Assembly (NCBI RefSeq): GCF_002998925.1
Contig: NZ_CP027228.1
Span: forward strand, 434,001-498,000
DNA length: 64,000 bases
Direction of reading: 5' to 3'
Source: Mogibacterium diversum
Lineage (GTDB): Bacteria > Bacillota > Clostridia > Peptostreptococcales > Anaerovoracaceae
Shown here: piece by piece, positions 32,001-42,042 of the stretch
How the letters are laid out: every line of letters starts with the position of its first letter
Numbering within the stretch: position 1 is the first letter of the stretch
Made by a program: the position numbers and the translations under genes
Notes under the pieces: model-generated
What the model saw: only the letters and a program-made list of their open reading frames with translations
Told to the model about the DNA's origin: nothing
Databases searched by the model: none

Positions 32001-35000
32001 ATGAATTGTTTTGGCATTTTTGATAACAACAATGTAGAGACAAGACGAACATCGAAGACTGGGAAGCAGGGAGAAGTAGCTAGAAGGGCATCATCTATAG
32101 CGCTATCTTGCATGCTTGGTTTTACCATGCTTATATCACCAGTTACAGTAAGGGCTGAAGGTGGTCAGCCGAGATCGCTGAACAATTCAGTCAACTACAC
32201 ATTAGCTGGAGAGACAGATGGAGTTTTGGACTACGCTAGAACCGATTTCGCCAAGGAGGATGCCTCTGGTATCCATCTAACAGTTACTAAGTGGGCAAAG
32301 TTACCAGGTAGCTGGGGCGGTACAGATAAAGGACCGTATAACGGTAGATTCCTAATTAACTTCTTTGACGATGATTTCTACAAGCAGATTCAGTCAATTG
32401 AAGTACGCGGAGTTCAGTTTGAAAAAGAAGCAGATGGAGCACTTTGGAAGGTGCCTATCAATAATCAAACTTTCCAATCAGGTTTAATCGGGGTCGTTAC
32501 TAACACAGACGTTATTATCAAGCTCAAGAATGGTGCTACACTTACGAGCCTAGGGCTTGATTCAAAGAAAATTGATTTTACAACTACTTGGGTAAGATCA
32601 GATGGAAAAGCAGATAGGGGTGGAAATGACAATGGGTTCATTCTCAAGAATAACCCTAATGTTCCTGCGCTTCCAACCAATTCCGGTGCTGGTAATGATG
32701 ACTACCTAGGAACTGGACTGAATCTTCTTACAACTGATGGTACACAGTCGAAGGATGGTAATTTTTCAGGTGGCAATACCGGCAAGCTTGTAAGCTACGA
32801 TGCCAAGAACAAGGTTATAAAGTCGACAGTTTCTTTCAAGCCTGACCAGAACTTCCTGCAGGCAAATAGCGGATGGGTTCTATATATCAATGAAGTAATT
32901 CCGAAGGAGCTGCTCAAGTACATCGATACTAATGAGGTTAGACTTGGTGTTTCCACACCAACTGGTACAATCACAGCGTCTAATCCTATTAAGCTAACTG
33001 TAGACCCTAACGGAAATGGTGTAATTTCTACAAAAGATACCCCGGCACTCAGCATAGTTGGCGATGACTGGAGCAAGGTAGAACAAGTTAGGAATACCCT
33101 TGATTCACAAGTTTTCTACGGAGCACTAGGACAGAGAAGGTCATATACAATTGAGTATAAGCTGAAGTCGAACGTTACAAATCAGGATTTCGCAAAGGCT
33201 CTAAACAATTATATCACTGCTAATAATCAGCAGCTTAACTTTGAGTCATGGCTCACAGCTGACTTTGTAGATTCTACAAACGCATTTAAGGGAATTAGAA
33301 AGCCTGACGGTGGGAAGCCTAATAAGAGAATTCAGCACTCATATACTAACGCATTCCTTGAGGTTCTTGACACGGATAAGGACGGTCTATTTGACTTTGT
33401 AGAAGACGAAATAGGTTCTGATAAGTATAACGTTGATACTGACGGCGATGGAGTTCCTGATGGTCAGGAATACCTAACAGATAAGACTGATCCGACAAAG
33501 GCTAATTCGTATCTGGTAGTTAAGCCAAATGTTACAACGACGAACATCGAAGCAAATAGAGCAGAGACAATCAAGGGAACTGTTCCAAAGACAATTTATA
33601 ATAACCCTGCAGATGAAACTAAGAAGCTAACCGCTACTAACACTGATGCGGGTAACGTTATTGTAAAAGCCTATAAATACGTCGCTGATGATACAGATTA
33701 CACTCATGAGACGGCTAAGGCAGAGACTACAATACCGTTTTCTGATTTGAAAGATGGAAAATTTAGCATAAACGTTCCAGCAGGAACTTTTGCAGACGGT
33801 GATAAAGTCATACTTGTAGCTTACTCACCGGATGGAAAGAATCCTATGGTTTCGAGCACTAAGGTAAATGTTGGTGCTATCAAAGTCACATTTGATACTA
33901 ATGGCGGAAAATGGGCAGATGGTACGAATGTAGACAAGGTTGTATCAGCAGTAAACGGAAAAGCAACTCAGCCAGAAGAGCCTACCCGAGATGGTTATAA
34001 ATTTATGGGATGGGCTGCAACTTCTGGTGCTACTGAGGCGGATGCGGATATTCTAAAGAATATTACTGAAGCCAAAGAAGTCTTTGCTGTATGGAAGGAT
34101 AACAAGGCTCCAGTAATTGATAACATTGGAGACCAGACAGTTATCGAGGGACAGCCAATCACAGAGATTACTGTTACAACTGATGATCCTACTGCTACTG
34201 TTACGGTTAAAGATTTACCGACTGGAGTTCAGTATTCGAATGGAAAAATAAGCGGAACTCCTAAAGTTACTGACTGGCATGGTAATGAGGAAACTCGAGA
34301 GATTACCGTTACGGTAGAGGCTAAGGATTCCGCAGGAAATACTTCTACAAAGACATTTAAAATCACAGTTCAGAGGGATACCGATAAGGATGGTATACCA
34401 GATGTTACTGATCTTGATGATGATGGAGATGGATACCTAGATTCTGAAGAAACAGCTAAGGGATCCGATCCAAAGAATTCAAAGTCAGTACCGGCAGGTA
34501 TGATAACACCGATTGCTCAGACTACAGTTACAAATCCGATTCAGACGGTTAATGATAAAACAGCAATTACGAATATAGTTGTAACACCGGGGGCTTCTGG
34601 CGCAACTGTTACCGTTGATAACAGTAAGTTACCAAGCGGAGTAACTTATGATGCAGGTACAAAGACAATAAGCGGTACACCAAATGTAACAAATTGGGGT
34701 AGTACAGAAGAAAAGCGTAAGTTTGAAATTCCTGTTGTAGTTAAGAATCCAGACGGCTCTAAGATTACAAAGACAGTAGAAATCACTGTACTTAGAGATA
34801 CAGATGGAGATGGTGATCCAGATATCACTGATACGGATGATGATGGAGATGGATACTCTGATACAGAGGAGACGACAAAAGGATCTGATCCGAAGAATAG
34901 TCACTCTATACCAGCAGGTACGATTACTCCAGCAGACCCGTTAAATATTATTAATCCAGTACAGACTGTTGTTGATAGACATCCTATTAATGATATAACT

Positions 35001-38000
35001 ATTGGAACGATAGATATTGACTCGACTGAATATGTTGATAGTGCAAAACTTCCACCGGGAGTTACATATAATCCAGGAACTCTCTCAATAACTGGAACAC
35101 CTAATGTGACTAACTGGGGTAGCAATGAAGAAAAGCGCAAGTACGAAATTCCTATAGTCGTTACAAACTCAGATGGTTCATCGATTACTAGAATCGTAGA
35201 AATAACTGTTCTAAGAGATACAGACGGAGATGGTGATCCAGATATAACAGACCCAGATGATGACGGTGATGGATATACCGATCTCGCAGAAAAGACACAA
35301 GGTTCTGATCCTAAGAGTGCAAGCTCTATTCCAGCGGCTGTTGTGACACCTGTTGCTCCAACTACTATCACAAATGGGACACAGACGGTTAATGATAAGA
35401 CAGCAATTACAAATATTGTAGTAACACCTGGAAATGCAGCGTCTGTAGTTACAGTAGATAATAGTAAGCTACCAAATGGTGTTACCTACGATGCAGGTAC
35501 TAAGACTATCAGTGGTACACCAAATGTTACCGATTGGGGTAGCACAGAAGAAAAGCGTAAGTTCGAGATTCCTGTAGTTGTTACGAATCCAGATGGAACT
35601 AAAATCACCAAAACTGTAGAGATTACAGTACTAAGGGATACAGATGGCGATGGTGATCCTGACATCACAGATACAGATGATGACGGAGATGGCGTACCAG
35701 ATACGGTAGAGACGGCAAAGGGCTCAGATCCTAAGAATGCGAATTCTAGACCAGCTGCTGTTATAACTCCTGTGGCGCCAACTACTATCACGAATGGTAC
35801 ACAGTCTGTAAATGATAAAACCGCAATTACTAACATTGTAGTAACACCTGGAAATAATAATGCAACTGTATCTGTAGATACAAGCAAGCTACCAAACGGC
35901 GTAACTTACAACCCAGCAACTAAGACTATTAGTGGCACGCCAAACGTAACTGATTGGGGTAGTACAGAAGAAAAACGCAAGTTTGAAGTTCCTGTTGTAG
36001 TTACGAATCCAGATGGCTCTAAGATTACCAAGACTGTTGAAATCACAGTACTAAGGGACACTGACGGGGATGGCGATCCAGATATCACTGATCCAGATGA
36101 CGATGGAGATGGCGTATCTGATGTAGAGGAAAATGCGAGAGGATCTAACCCTAAGAATAGAGGGTCTGTCCCTGCTGCAGTGATAGTTCCAGTATCACCT
36201 ACGACAATCACTAATGGAACGCAGAGCGTTAATGATAAGACTGCGATTAGCAATATCGTAGTGACACCTGGAAATAATAATGCAACTGTGTCTGTAGACA
36301 ATAGCAAGCTACCAAATGGTGTTACCTACGATGCAGGTACTAAGACTATCAGTGGTACACCAAATGTTACCGATTGGGGTAGCACAGAAGAAAAACGCAA
36401 GTTTGAAATTCCAGTAGTCATTACGAATCCAGATGGTTCTAAGATTACCAAGACTGTTGAAATCACAGTACTAAGGGATACAGATGGTGATGGTGATCCT
36501 GACATCACAGATACGGATGATGATGGCGATGGCGTACCAGATACGGTAGAGACGGCAAAGGGATCAGACCCTAAGAATGCGAACTCTAGACCAGCTGCTG
36601 TTGTAACTCCTGTGACACCAACTACTGTTACGAATGGTACGCAGTCTGTAAATGATAAGACTGCGATTAGTAACATCACAATTACACCTGGAGCTACAGG
36701 TTCTACAGTAACAGTAGATACAAGCAAGCTACCAAATGGCGTAACTTACAACCAAGCAACTAAGACTATCAGTGGAACACCAAACGTAACTGATTGGGGT
36801 AGTACAGAAGAAAAGCGTAAGTTTGAGATTCCAGTAGTCATTACGAATCCAGATGGTTCTAAGATTACCAAGACTGTTGAAATCACAGTACTAAGGGATA
36901 CAGATGGCGATGGTGATCCAGATATTACCGATACGGATGATGATGGCGATGGTATACCAGATACGGTTGAGACAGCAAAGGGTTCAGACCCTAAGAATGC
37001 GAACTCTCGACCAGCTGCTACGATTACACCTATTGCGCAGCCAACGATCACTAATGGAACACAGAGTGTTAATGATAAGACTGCGATTAGCAATATCGTA
37101 GTGACACCTGGAAATAATAATGCAACTGTGTCTGTAGACAATAGCAAGCTACCAAATGGTGTTACCTACGATGCAGGTACTAAGACTATCAGTGGAACAC
37201 CAAACGTAACTGATTGGGGTAGTACGGAAGAAAAACGCAAGTTTGAGATTCCAGTAGTCATTACGAATCCAGATGGTTCTAAGATTACCAAGACTGTTGA
37301 AATCACAGTACTAAGGGATACAGATGGTGACGGTGATCCTGACATCACAGATACGGATGACGATGGCGATGGCGTTCCAGATACGGTAGAGACGGCAAAG
37401 GTCTCAGATCCTAAGAATGCGAATTCTAGACCAGCTGCTACGATTACACCTATTGCACAGCCAACGATCACTAATGGAACGCAGAGCGTTAATGATAAGA
37501 CTGCGATTAGCAATATCGTAGTAACACCAGGAAATAATAACGCAACTGTAACTGTAGACAGTAGCAAACTACCAAACGGTGTAACTTATGATTCAGGAAC
37601 TAAGACAATTAGTGGCACGCCAAATGTAACTGATTGGGGTAGTACGGAAGAAAAACGCAAGTTTGAGATTCCAGTAGTCATTACGAATCCAGATGGTTCC
37701 AAGATTACCAAGACTGTTGAAATCACAGTGCTAAGGGATACAGATGGTGACGGTGATCCAGACATTACAGATACGGATGATGACGGAGATGGATATTCAG
37801 ATGCTGTTGAAGATTCAAATGGAACTAATCCTAAGGATGCGAATTCTAGACCAACCTCTGGTGCAAACTCAGGAAGGCCAGGAGGACATAATGCACGTAA
37901 TCATGCAGGAAAGACTCCACTAAGATCCGTTTTCGGTCCTAAGACAGGAGATAGCTTTGAGGTTTATGTATATGCAGGATTTGCTATCTTTGCAGCATTT

Positions 38001-38048
38001 GAAGCAGCAATTCTGATGCTAATTCGCAAGAGAAGAAGAGACCGTTAA
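32001..38048 (+). CDS. Giant wall-anchored adhesin with eight 140-residue repeats
   Basis: A 2015-residue surface protein. Order: signal peptide (cleavage after residue 52, VRA), a unique adhesive N-terminal region, a calcium-binding thrombospondin type-3-like stretch near 457 (DTDKDGLFD, DTDGDGVPDG), an InlB B-type repeat near 628-700 (FDTNGGKWADG, GYKFMGWA), an Ig-like module near 700-830, then eight repeats (831-1950), each an Ig-like module (KTISGTPNVTDWGSTEEKRK) plus an Asp-rich calcium repeat (DTDGDGDPDITD). The C terminus has GPKTGD at 1979, a hydrophobic helix and RKRRR. GGAGG sets ATG 32001. Length, rod-like repeats and anchor indicate a surface stalk displaying the N-terminal domain. 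Confidence 0.92.
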   Translation: MNCFGIFDNNNVETRRTSKTGKQGEVARRASSIALSCMLGFTMLISPVTVRAEGGQPRSLNNSVNYTLAGETDGVLDYARTDFAKEDASGIHLTVTKWAKLPGSWGGTDKGPYNGRFLINFFDDDFYKQIQSIEVRGVQFEKEADGALWKVPINNQTFQSGLIGVVTNTDVIIKLKNGATLTSLGLDSKKIDFTTTWVRSDGKADRGGNDNGFILKNNPNVPALPTNSGAGNDDYLGTGLNLLTTDGTQSKDGNFSGGNTGKLVSYDAKNKVIKSTVSFKPDQNFLQANSGWVLYINEVIPKELLKYIDTNEVRLGVSTPTGTITASNPIKLTVDPNGNGVISTKDTPALSIVGDDWSKVEQVRNTLDSQVFYGALGQRRSYTIEYKLKSNVTNQDFAKALNNYITANNQQLNFESWLTADFVDSTNAFKGIRKPDGGKPNKRIQHSYTNAFLEVLDTDKDGLFDFVEDEIGSDKYNVDTDGDGVPDGQEYLTDKTDPTKANSYLVVKPNVTTTNIEANRAETIKGTVPKTIYNNPADETKKLTATNTDAGNVIVKAYKYVADDTDYTHETAKAETTIPFSDLKDGKFSINVPAGTFADGDKVILVAYSPDGKNPMVSSTKVNVGAIKVTFDTNGGKWADGTNVDKVVSAVNGKATQPEEPTRDGYKFMGWAATSGATEADADILKNITEAKEVFAVWKDNKAPVIDNIGDQTVIEGQPITEITVTTDDPTATVTVKDLPTGVQYSNGKISGTPKVTDWHGNEETREITVTVEAKDSAGNTSTKTFKITVQRDTDKDGIPDVTDLDDDGDGYLDSEETAKGSDPKNSKSVPAGMITPIAQTTVTNPIQTVNDKTAITNIVVTPGASGATVTVDNSKLPSGVTYDAGTKTISGTPNVTNWGSTEEKRKFEIPVVVKNPDGSKITKTVEITVLRDTDGDGDPDITDTDDDGDGYSDTEETTKGSDPKNSHSIPAGTITPADPLNIINPVQTVVDRHPINDITIGTIDIDSTEYVDSAKLPPGVTYNPGTLSITGTPNVTNWGSNEEKRKYEIPIVVTNSDGSSITRIVEITVLRDTDGDGDPDITDPDDDGDGYTDLAEKTQGSDPKSASSIPAAVVTPVAPTTITNGTQTVNDKTAITNIVVTPGNAASVVTVDNSKLPNGVTYDAGTKTISGTPNVTDWGSTEEKRKFEIPVVVTNPDGTKITKTVEITVLRDTDGDGDPDITDTDDDGDGVPDTVETAKGSDPKNANSRPAAVITPVAPTTITNGTQSVNDKTAITNIVVTPGNNNATVSVDTSKLPNGVTYNPATKTISGTPNVTDWGSTEEKRKFEVPVVVTNPDGSKITKTVEITVLRDTDGDGDPDITDPDDDGDGVSDVEENARGSNPKNRGSVPAAVIVPVSPTTITNGTQSVNDKTAISNIVVTPGNNNATVSVDNSKLPNGVTYDAGTKTISGTPNVTDWGSTEEKRKFEIPVVITNPDGSKITKTVEITVLRDTDGDGDPDITDTDDDGDGVPDTVETAKGSDPKNANSRPAAVVTPVTPTTVTNGTQSVNDKTAISNITITPGATGSTVTVDTSKLPNGVTYNQATKTISGTPNVTDWGSTEEKRKFEIPVVITNPDGSKITKTVEITVLRDTDGDGDPDITDTDDDGDGIPDTVETAKGSDPKNANSRPAATITPIAQPTITNGTQSVNDKTAISNIVVTPGNNNATVSVDNSKLPNGVTYDAGTKTISGTPNVTDWGSTEEKRKFEIPVVITNPDGSKITKTVEITVLRDTDGDGDPDITDTDDDGDGVPDTVETAKVSDPKNANSRPAATITPIAQPTITNGTQSVNDKTAISNIVVTPGNNNATVTVDSSKLPNGVTYDSGTKTISGTPNVTDWGSTEEKRKFEIPVVITNPDGSKITKTVEITVLRDTDGDGDPDITDTDDDGDGYSDAVEDSNGTNPKDANSRPTSGANSGRPGGHNARNHAGKTPLRSVFGPKTGDSFEVYVYAGFAIFAAFEAAILMLIRKRRRDR
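34491..37850 (+). repeat. Eight tandem repeats of exactly 420 bp in the giant adhesin
   Basis: The Pro-Ala codons that open each unit fall at 34491, 34911, 35331, 35751, 36171, 36591, 37011 and 37431. Units 3-8 share long identical tracts; units 1-2 are more diverged. Odd units carry VDNSKLP and VTYDAGT; even units carry VD(S/T) variants and mostly VTYN(P/Q) variants, so the array also has an 840-bp higher-order pattern. Confidence 0.93.
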
Positions 38049-38111
38049 TAGGAGCACTAGTTGCACGAATTTTAACCTTCTCTAAACCTTAGAAGGTATT
38101 AATGGTTAATA

Positions 38112-38147
38112 AAATGGGCTTGAGCACAGTGCTCAGGTCCATTTTTC
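38112..38147 (+). terminator. Terminator after the giant adhesin
   Basis: ATGGGCTTGAGCAC, loop AGT, GTGCTCAGGTCCAT followed by T residues; nearly complete stem. Confidence 0.88.
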
Positions 38148-38296
38148 TATCTAAATAAATTAAGATATTAATATATGATAAAATCTCGATAATTGCACAA
38201 ATGCTTGGTAATATCGTGTATAATGTGTGAACAAGTATGTAAATTTTGACATACTGGAATAGGTTATTTTTTATTCATGAAAGTAAAGGGTTTGAA

Positions 38297-40957
38297 ATGA
38301 GTATTAGAAAATCTCTTACACCTATCTTGGTGACACTGGTAACCTTAATTTCAGCATTCATAATGTTTGGTTTAGAAGCTAACGCAGCGACTGTAAATGC
38401 GAGCAGTACTGCAGAGATTCAGCAGGCAATTAACAATGCTACAGGGGCTACTGAAATTGTTCTTACTAGAGATATGGATCTCAGTACACCGATTAATGTG
38501 CCAGCAGGTAAGGACATCACTTTGAAGGGTGCTGTAACAATCACTAAGAAGAACACTGGAATAGCTGTAAAGATTGCGGAAGGTGGGTCTTTGACATGGC
38601 AGGATGTTAAGCTAGATGGAAATCAGCTTGGCACAAACTATAGTTCCGCCATCATCGATAATGCTGGTAAACTCACGATGAATAGCGGAGAAATCAAGAA
38701 TGTAAAAACTGATTCGGGATTTGTTGGCATAGTTAAAGTGAGAGGGACAAATGCTTCGTTCACTATGAACGGTGGCTCGATTCACAATAACAAGATGTCT
38801 AACCAGTTTATTGCTGTTGTCAAGGTTACAGAGGGTGCTTCATTCACTATGAACGGTGGTGATATCTCTAATAACACTCTTACACCAGATGGAAGCTCTG
38901 GAAATAATGCTGCCGTAACCGTTGAGGGAATCAAGGGAAGCTCAACTATGGTAATGAATGGGGGTACCATCACTGGCAATAGTGCTGATTTTGGCGGAGT
39001 GCTCGTTGGAAGCTTCAGTACAGCAAGTACGCGTGACCTTAACTGGTCAAATTCAGCGTATATCTTTTCGACCGGTAAGATGACAATGAATGGGGGTACC
39101 ATCTCTAACAATACTGCTAACTCGCTTGGTGGCGGTATAGCTGTTAATGGAGCGGGTCAGCTTACAATGGAAGGTGGAACTATTTCTGGAAACAAGGCAC
39201 CATTTGGCGGTGGAATAGGAATTAATGACTATCTTCTTTCTAACGACCGTGGTTCATACCCAGAGAGCACTTGGAGAAGATTTTTCCCTACTAAGGTAAC
39301 GATAAACAACGGTACTATCACTGGTAACCATGCGGTTCTAACTGGTCACAAGGTAAATAATGACCCTTATGCAGAGAACGGCGTAGGTGGTGGTATCTAC
39401 GTTGCTTCACAGGAAGTTACTATAAATGGCGCTAATATCACCAACAATACTGCTGGAAAGCAGGGTGGTGGAGTATATGTTGCCGCTGTACCATATAGGC
39501 TTCAGATGGGTAAGACTATGGTGACTGGAAATACAGCTACAAAGCTTGGTGGCGGAATGTGGCTTTGCCCAACAGGAAGTGCAAAGACGGCAATTACTAA
39601 TGGCGCTTCGTTCTTTGACAACACAGCAGGTACTGGTGCAAATAACAATGATACAACTGCAGCTGGAGATGATGTTGCATCCATTTCAAAGAATGACCCA
39701 GCTACACAGACTCTAATACTATCTAATAATGGATTAGATAATTGGCTTGTTCACTGGTATGAAGATGGAAAGATTGATAATTCATATCTAGGCGCATCTA
39801 ACGGAAGTGATAGATACCCTAATACAGTTAACCCTCCTGTTGATAGAGGTACGTTAAATGGAATAACTGATAACATCAGTTTGAAGTCCATTATGTCAGA
39901 TCAGGGTAAGGCAGCAGCTAGAACATCCGCAAAGGTTGTAGTTACAGGAAATAAAGCACCTCGTGGTGGTGGAATTGGATCTAATGGTGAAGTTGATTTT
40001 GGAACATCTCCAATTAACTACGACAAGATAAAACTAGAAGTCACAAAGAAGTGGGAAACTGATAATAATGATCATGTAACATCTGTAACAGTTGGTTTGT
40101 TCAGAGTTACTAAGAGTGTCATTGACGGCGTGGTGCTGAAGGATGCAAATGGTAATCCTATAGATACAACTGGCTGGACTGCTAGCCAGCTATCCGAAGC
40201 AAAGATTAAACAGCTGATGGAAAGCGGGTCTACTGATTATCAGCAAATTGATCAGGTTGTTCTTAATGATGCAAATAACTGGAAACATAGCTTCGTTGAC
40301 TTAATAAAGTTCAACATGGTGAATGATGCTCAGGATACTAATAATCCTTTCATTTATGTTGTTCGTGAAATGGACAGCAATGGAAACTGGGTTCAGAATG
40401 AGTCGAAAGCAAATTTTGGAACACAGACGATAAAGGTTGCATATGAAATAGTTACAGAGGCTACTGGTGATTCAAAACAGACAATCTCCAATAATGTTGC
40501 GCCAGAAGAGATGACCATAGAGGTTAAAAAGGATTGGGTAGGTAAGAAAGCTAGCGAAGTTAAGGTCCAGCTATACAAAAATGGAGCTCCGCTGGGGACA
40601 GTCGTTACATTAAATGCCGCTAATAACTGGACAACAAGATTTGAGAATCTCCTCGTAAAGGATGCCGGTGCAGCGAATAATAACGAATATAAGGTTCTTG
40701 AAGTTGGAGAGTCAAATGGTGAAATTACCATTAATGGTAGTACTTATAAAGTAACCTATGGTGAGATTGACCAGGATGGCAAGACTGTTATTACCAATGC
40801 TGAAAAGCCAAAGCCAAACCCTAAGAATCCTCCTAAGAAGGTTAAGCGCACACCTAAGACTGGTGATGCAAATCATGTGGTATTCTTCACGATTCTAGGA
40901 ATTGGTGCACTTGTATCACTCGGCTTCGTATATGGAGTAAAAAGAAAGTATATGTAA
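38297..40957 (+). CDS. Wall-anchored beta-helix adhesin with Cna-B domains
   Basis: An 886-residue surface protein: signal peptide with cleavage after ANA (about residue 34), a right-handed parallel beta-helix (about 40-560) with roughly ten imperfect rungs such as LTMNSGEI, FTMNGGSIHNN, MTMNGGTISNNTA and TMEGGTISGNKA, then two Cna-B type domains (KLEVTKKWETDNNDHVTSVT near 580; TIEVKKDWVGKKASEVKVQ near 740), and TPKTGD at 852 with a membrane helix and KRKYM tail. AAAGGG six bases upstream sets ATG 38297. TTGACA at 38246 may be its -35 box. Likely a sortase-anchored adhesin; beta-helix binding target unknown. Confidence 0.88.
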   Translation: MSIRKSLTPILVTLVTLISAFIMFGLEANAATVNASSTAEIQQAINNATGATEIVLTRDMDLSTPINVPAGKDITLKGAVTITKKNTGIAVKIAEGGSLTWQDVKLDGNQLGTNYSSAIIDNAGKLTMNSGEIKNVKTDSGFVGIVKVRGTNASFTMNGGSIHNNKMSNQFIAVVKVTEGASFTMNGGDISNNTLTPDGSSGNNAAVTVEGIKGSSTMVMNGGTITGNSADFGGVLVGSFSTASTRDLNWSNSAYIFSTGKMTMNGGTISNNTANSLGGGIAVNGAGQLTMEGGTISGNKAPFGGGIGINDYLLSNDRGSYPESTWRRFFPTKVTINNGTITGNHAVLTGHKVNNDPYAENGVGGGIYVASQEVTINGANITNNTAGKQGGGVYVAAVPYRLQMGKTMVTGNTATKLGGGMWLCPTGSAKTAITNGASFFDNTAGTGANNNDTTAAGDDVASISKNDPATQTLILSNNGLDNWLVHWYEDGKIDNSYLGASNGSDRYPNTVNPPVDRGTLNGITDNISLKSIMSDQGKAAARTSAKVVVTGNKAPRGGGIGSNGEVDFGTSPINYDKIKLEVTKKWETDNNDHVTSVTVGLFRVTKSVIDGVVLKDANGNPIDTTGWTASQLSEAKIKQLMESGSTDYQQIDQVVLNDANNWKHSFVDLIKFNMVNDAQDTNNPFIYVVREMDSNGNWVQNESKANFGTQTIKVAYEIVTEATGDSKQTISNNVAPEEMTIEVKKDWVGKKASEVKVQLYKNGAPLGTVVTLNAANNWTTRFENLLVKDAGAANNNEYKVLEVGESNGEITINGSTYKVTYGEIDQDGKTVITNAEKPKPNPKNPPKKVKRTPKTGDANHVVFFTILGIGALVSLGFVYGVKRKYM

Positions 40958-40987
40958 GGCCTTAGTTTAACAAATATTACAACCAAT

Positions 40988-41024
40988 AAAAGCGTTTGCC
41001 ATGAACTTCGGCAAACGCTTTTTT
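40988..41024 (+). terminator. Terminator after the beta-helix adhesin
   Basis: AAAAGCGTTTGCC, loop ATGAACTTC, GGCAAACGCTTTTTT: perfect 13-base stem with T run. Its minus-strand reading also has a T run, so it could serve the convergent CPBP gene. Confidence 0.92.
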
Positions 41025-41095
41025 CTTATAAATAAGTGATTTTTAAATTGCTTTACACCATGTATAAGTGATAATAAATCTCTAAATGTATCATA

Positions 41096-41929
41096 CTAAT
41101 TAGTGATTTTCTTACTCTTCCGATGCAGATGATATAAGATCGCAAGTGTTGGTAGAATGCATACGTACGATGTAACATTTAGAAGTGTGTTAGTAAAGTC
41201 AGTATCGAGTGAAGGTGGCAATGTTCCGCTCAGATTGTTAATGCCGTGTGCAAATGCAACAAACACCAGCGATCTGCACTTCTTCATGAAGTAAGCTAGG
41301 ATCATGCCAAAGATTGCCGTATACACACCCTGTATAAAGCTTCCGTGCCATATACCGAACATAACACCGGTTATGATTACAGGAAACCATGAACTTCTCG
41401 TTGCATTCTCAAAGCTGCTAAAGATGATTCCGCGGAAAAGTATTTCCTCGATTATCGGTCCTACTACAACAATCGCAAGGAATAGCCATATATACGGGCC
41501 TTTCTCCATATCGCTATATAGCGAATCAAATCCTTTGACTTGCTTTGCGAGAAAAGGTGAATAATCAGCAATAATGTACACGCCGTTTAACCAAAGGCTC
41601 GATATTCCACCCGTACCGAAGCCGAGGATTATAGCATATATTACTCCAGTTGGTTTAGATATACGAACTTCGGGCTCTCTTTTGGTAAAAACTGTGCGAT
41701 AAAATATGTAGCATATGATAGATAATACGAAAGCTATGGATGCATCCATAAAGCTCGCGCTTGAACTCAGAAATTTATCGCTAACTGAAAATAATGTTAG
41801 TCCTCTTTCTATAACAACGGATACTAAAGATGCCAATATGTCATATACAAACAAAAATATAAATGGTAGAAATAAAAATAGTAGTCTTTTTAAAGGTGAT
41901 TTTTTTGTATCCAATTTATTTGCCTCCAA
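41096..41929 (-). CDS. CPBP-family intramembrane glutamic endopeptidase
   Basis: A 277-residue membrane protease of the CAAX/Abi (CPBP) family with about eight hydrophobic segments. The catalytic motifs are in order: PIIEEILFRGIIFSS (Glu-Glu and Arg), FGIWHGSF (Phe-His), and AFAHGINNL (His-Asn). Bacterial members are implicated in peptide maturation or bacteriocin self-immunity; in this window the role is unknown. AGGCAAAT precedes the ATG. Convergent with the beta-helix adhesin gene. Confidence 0.88.
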   Translation of the reverse strand: MEANKLDTKKSPLKRLLFLFLPFIFLFVYDILASLVSVVIERGLTLFSVSDKFLSSSASFMDASIAFVLSIICYIFYRTVFTKREPEVRISKPTGVIYAIILGFGTGGISSLWLNGVYIIADYSPFLAKQVKGFDSLYSDMEKGPYIWLFLAIVVVGPIIEEILFRGIIFSSFENATRSSWFPVIITGVMFGIWHGSFIQGVYTAIFGMILAYFMKKCRSLVFVAFAHGINNLSGTLPPSLDTDFTNTLLNVTSYVCILPTLAILYHLHRKSKKITN

Positions 41930-42042
41930 TCATTTGATTTATATGATATCATAAACCTTAAATTGATAATAGAAATAATCGATGGTGCATTATATAATGA
42001 CAAGAATAACAAAATGATTTTGCAATTACGAAAGGATATTAT

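Noticed and set aside
34491..37850. Series of 133-codon open frames on the minus strand, one every 420 bp
   Set aside because: They mirror the sense repeats exactly, lack independent ribosome binding sites and follow from the codon bias of the Thr/Val/Asp-rich repeat.
34491..37850. CRISPR-like regular repeat spacing
   Set aside because: The period is 420 bp, the repeats are coding and spacers are homologous; no cas genes are present.
38246..38296. In-frame upstream start of the beta-helix adhesin
   Set aside because: It would place 17 extra residues before the signal peptide and begins in a TTGACA promoter-like box; AAAGGG supports ATG 38297.
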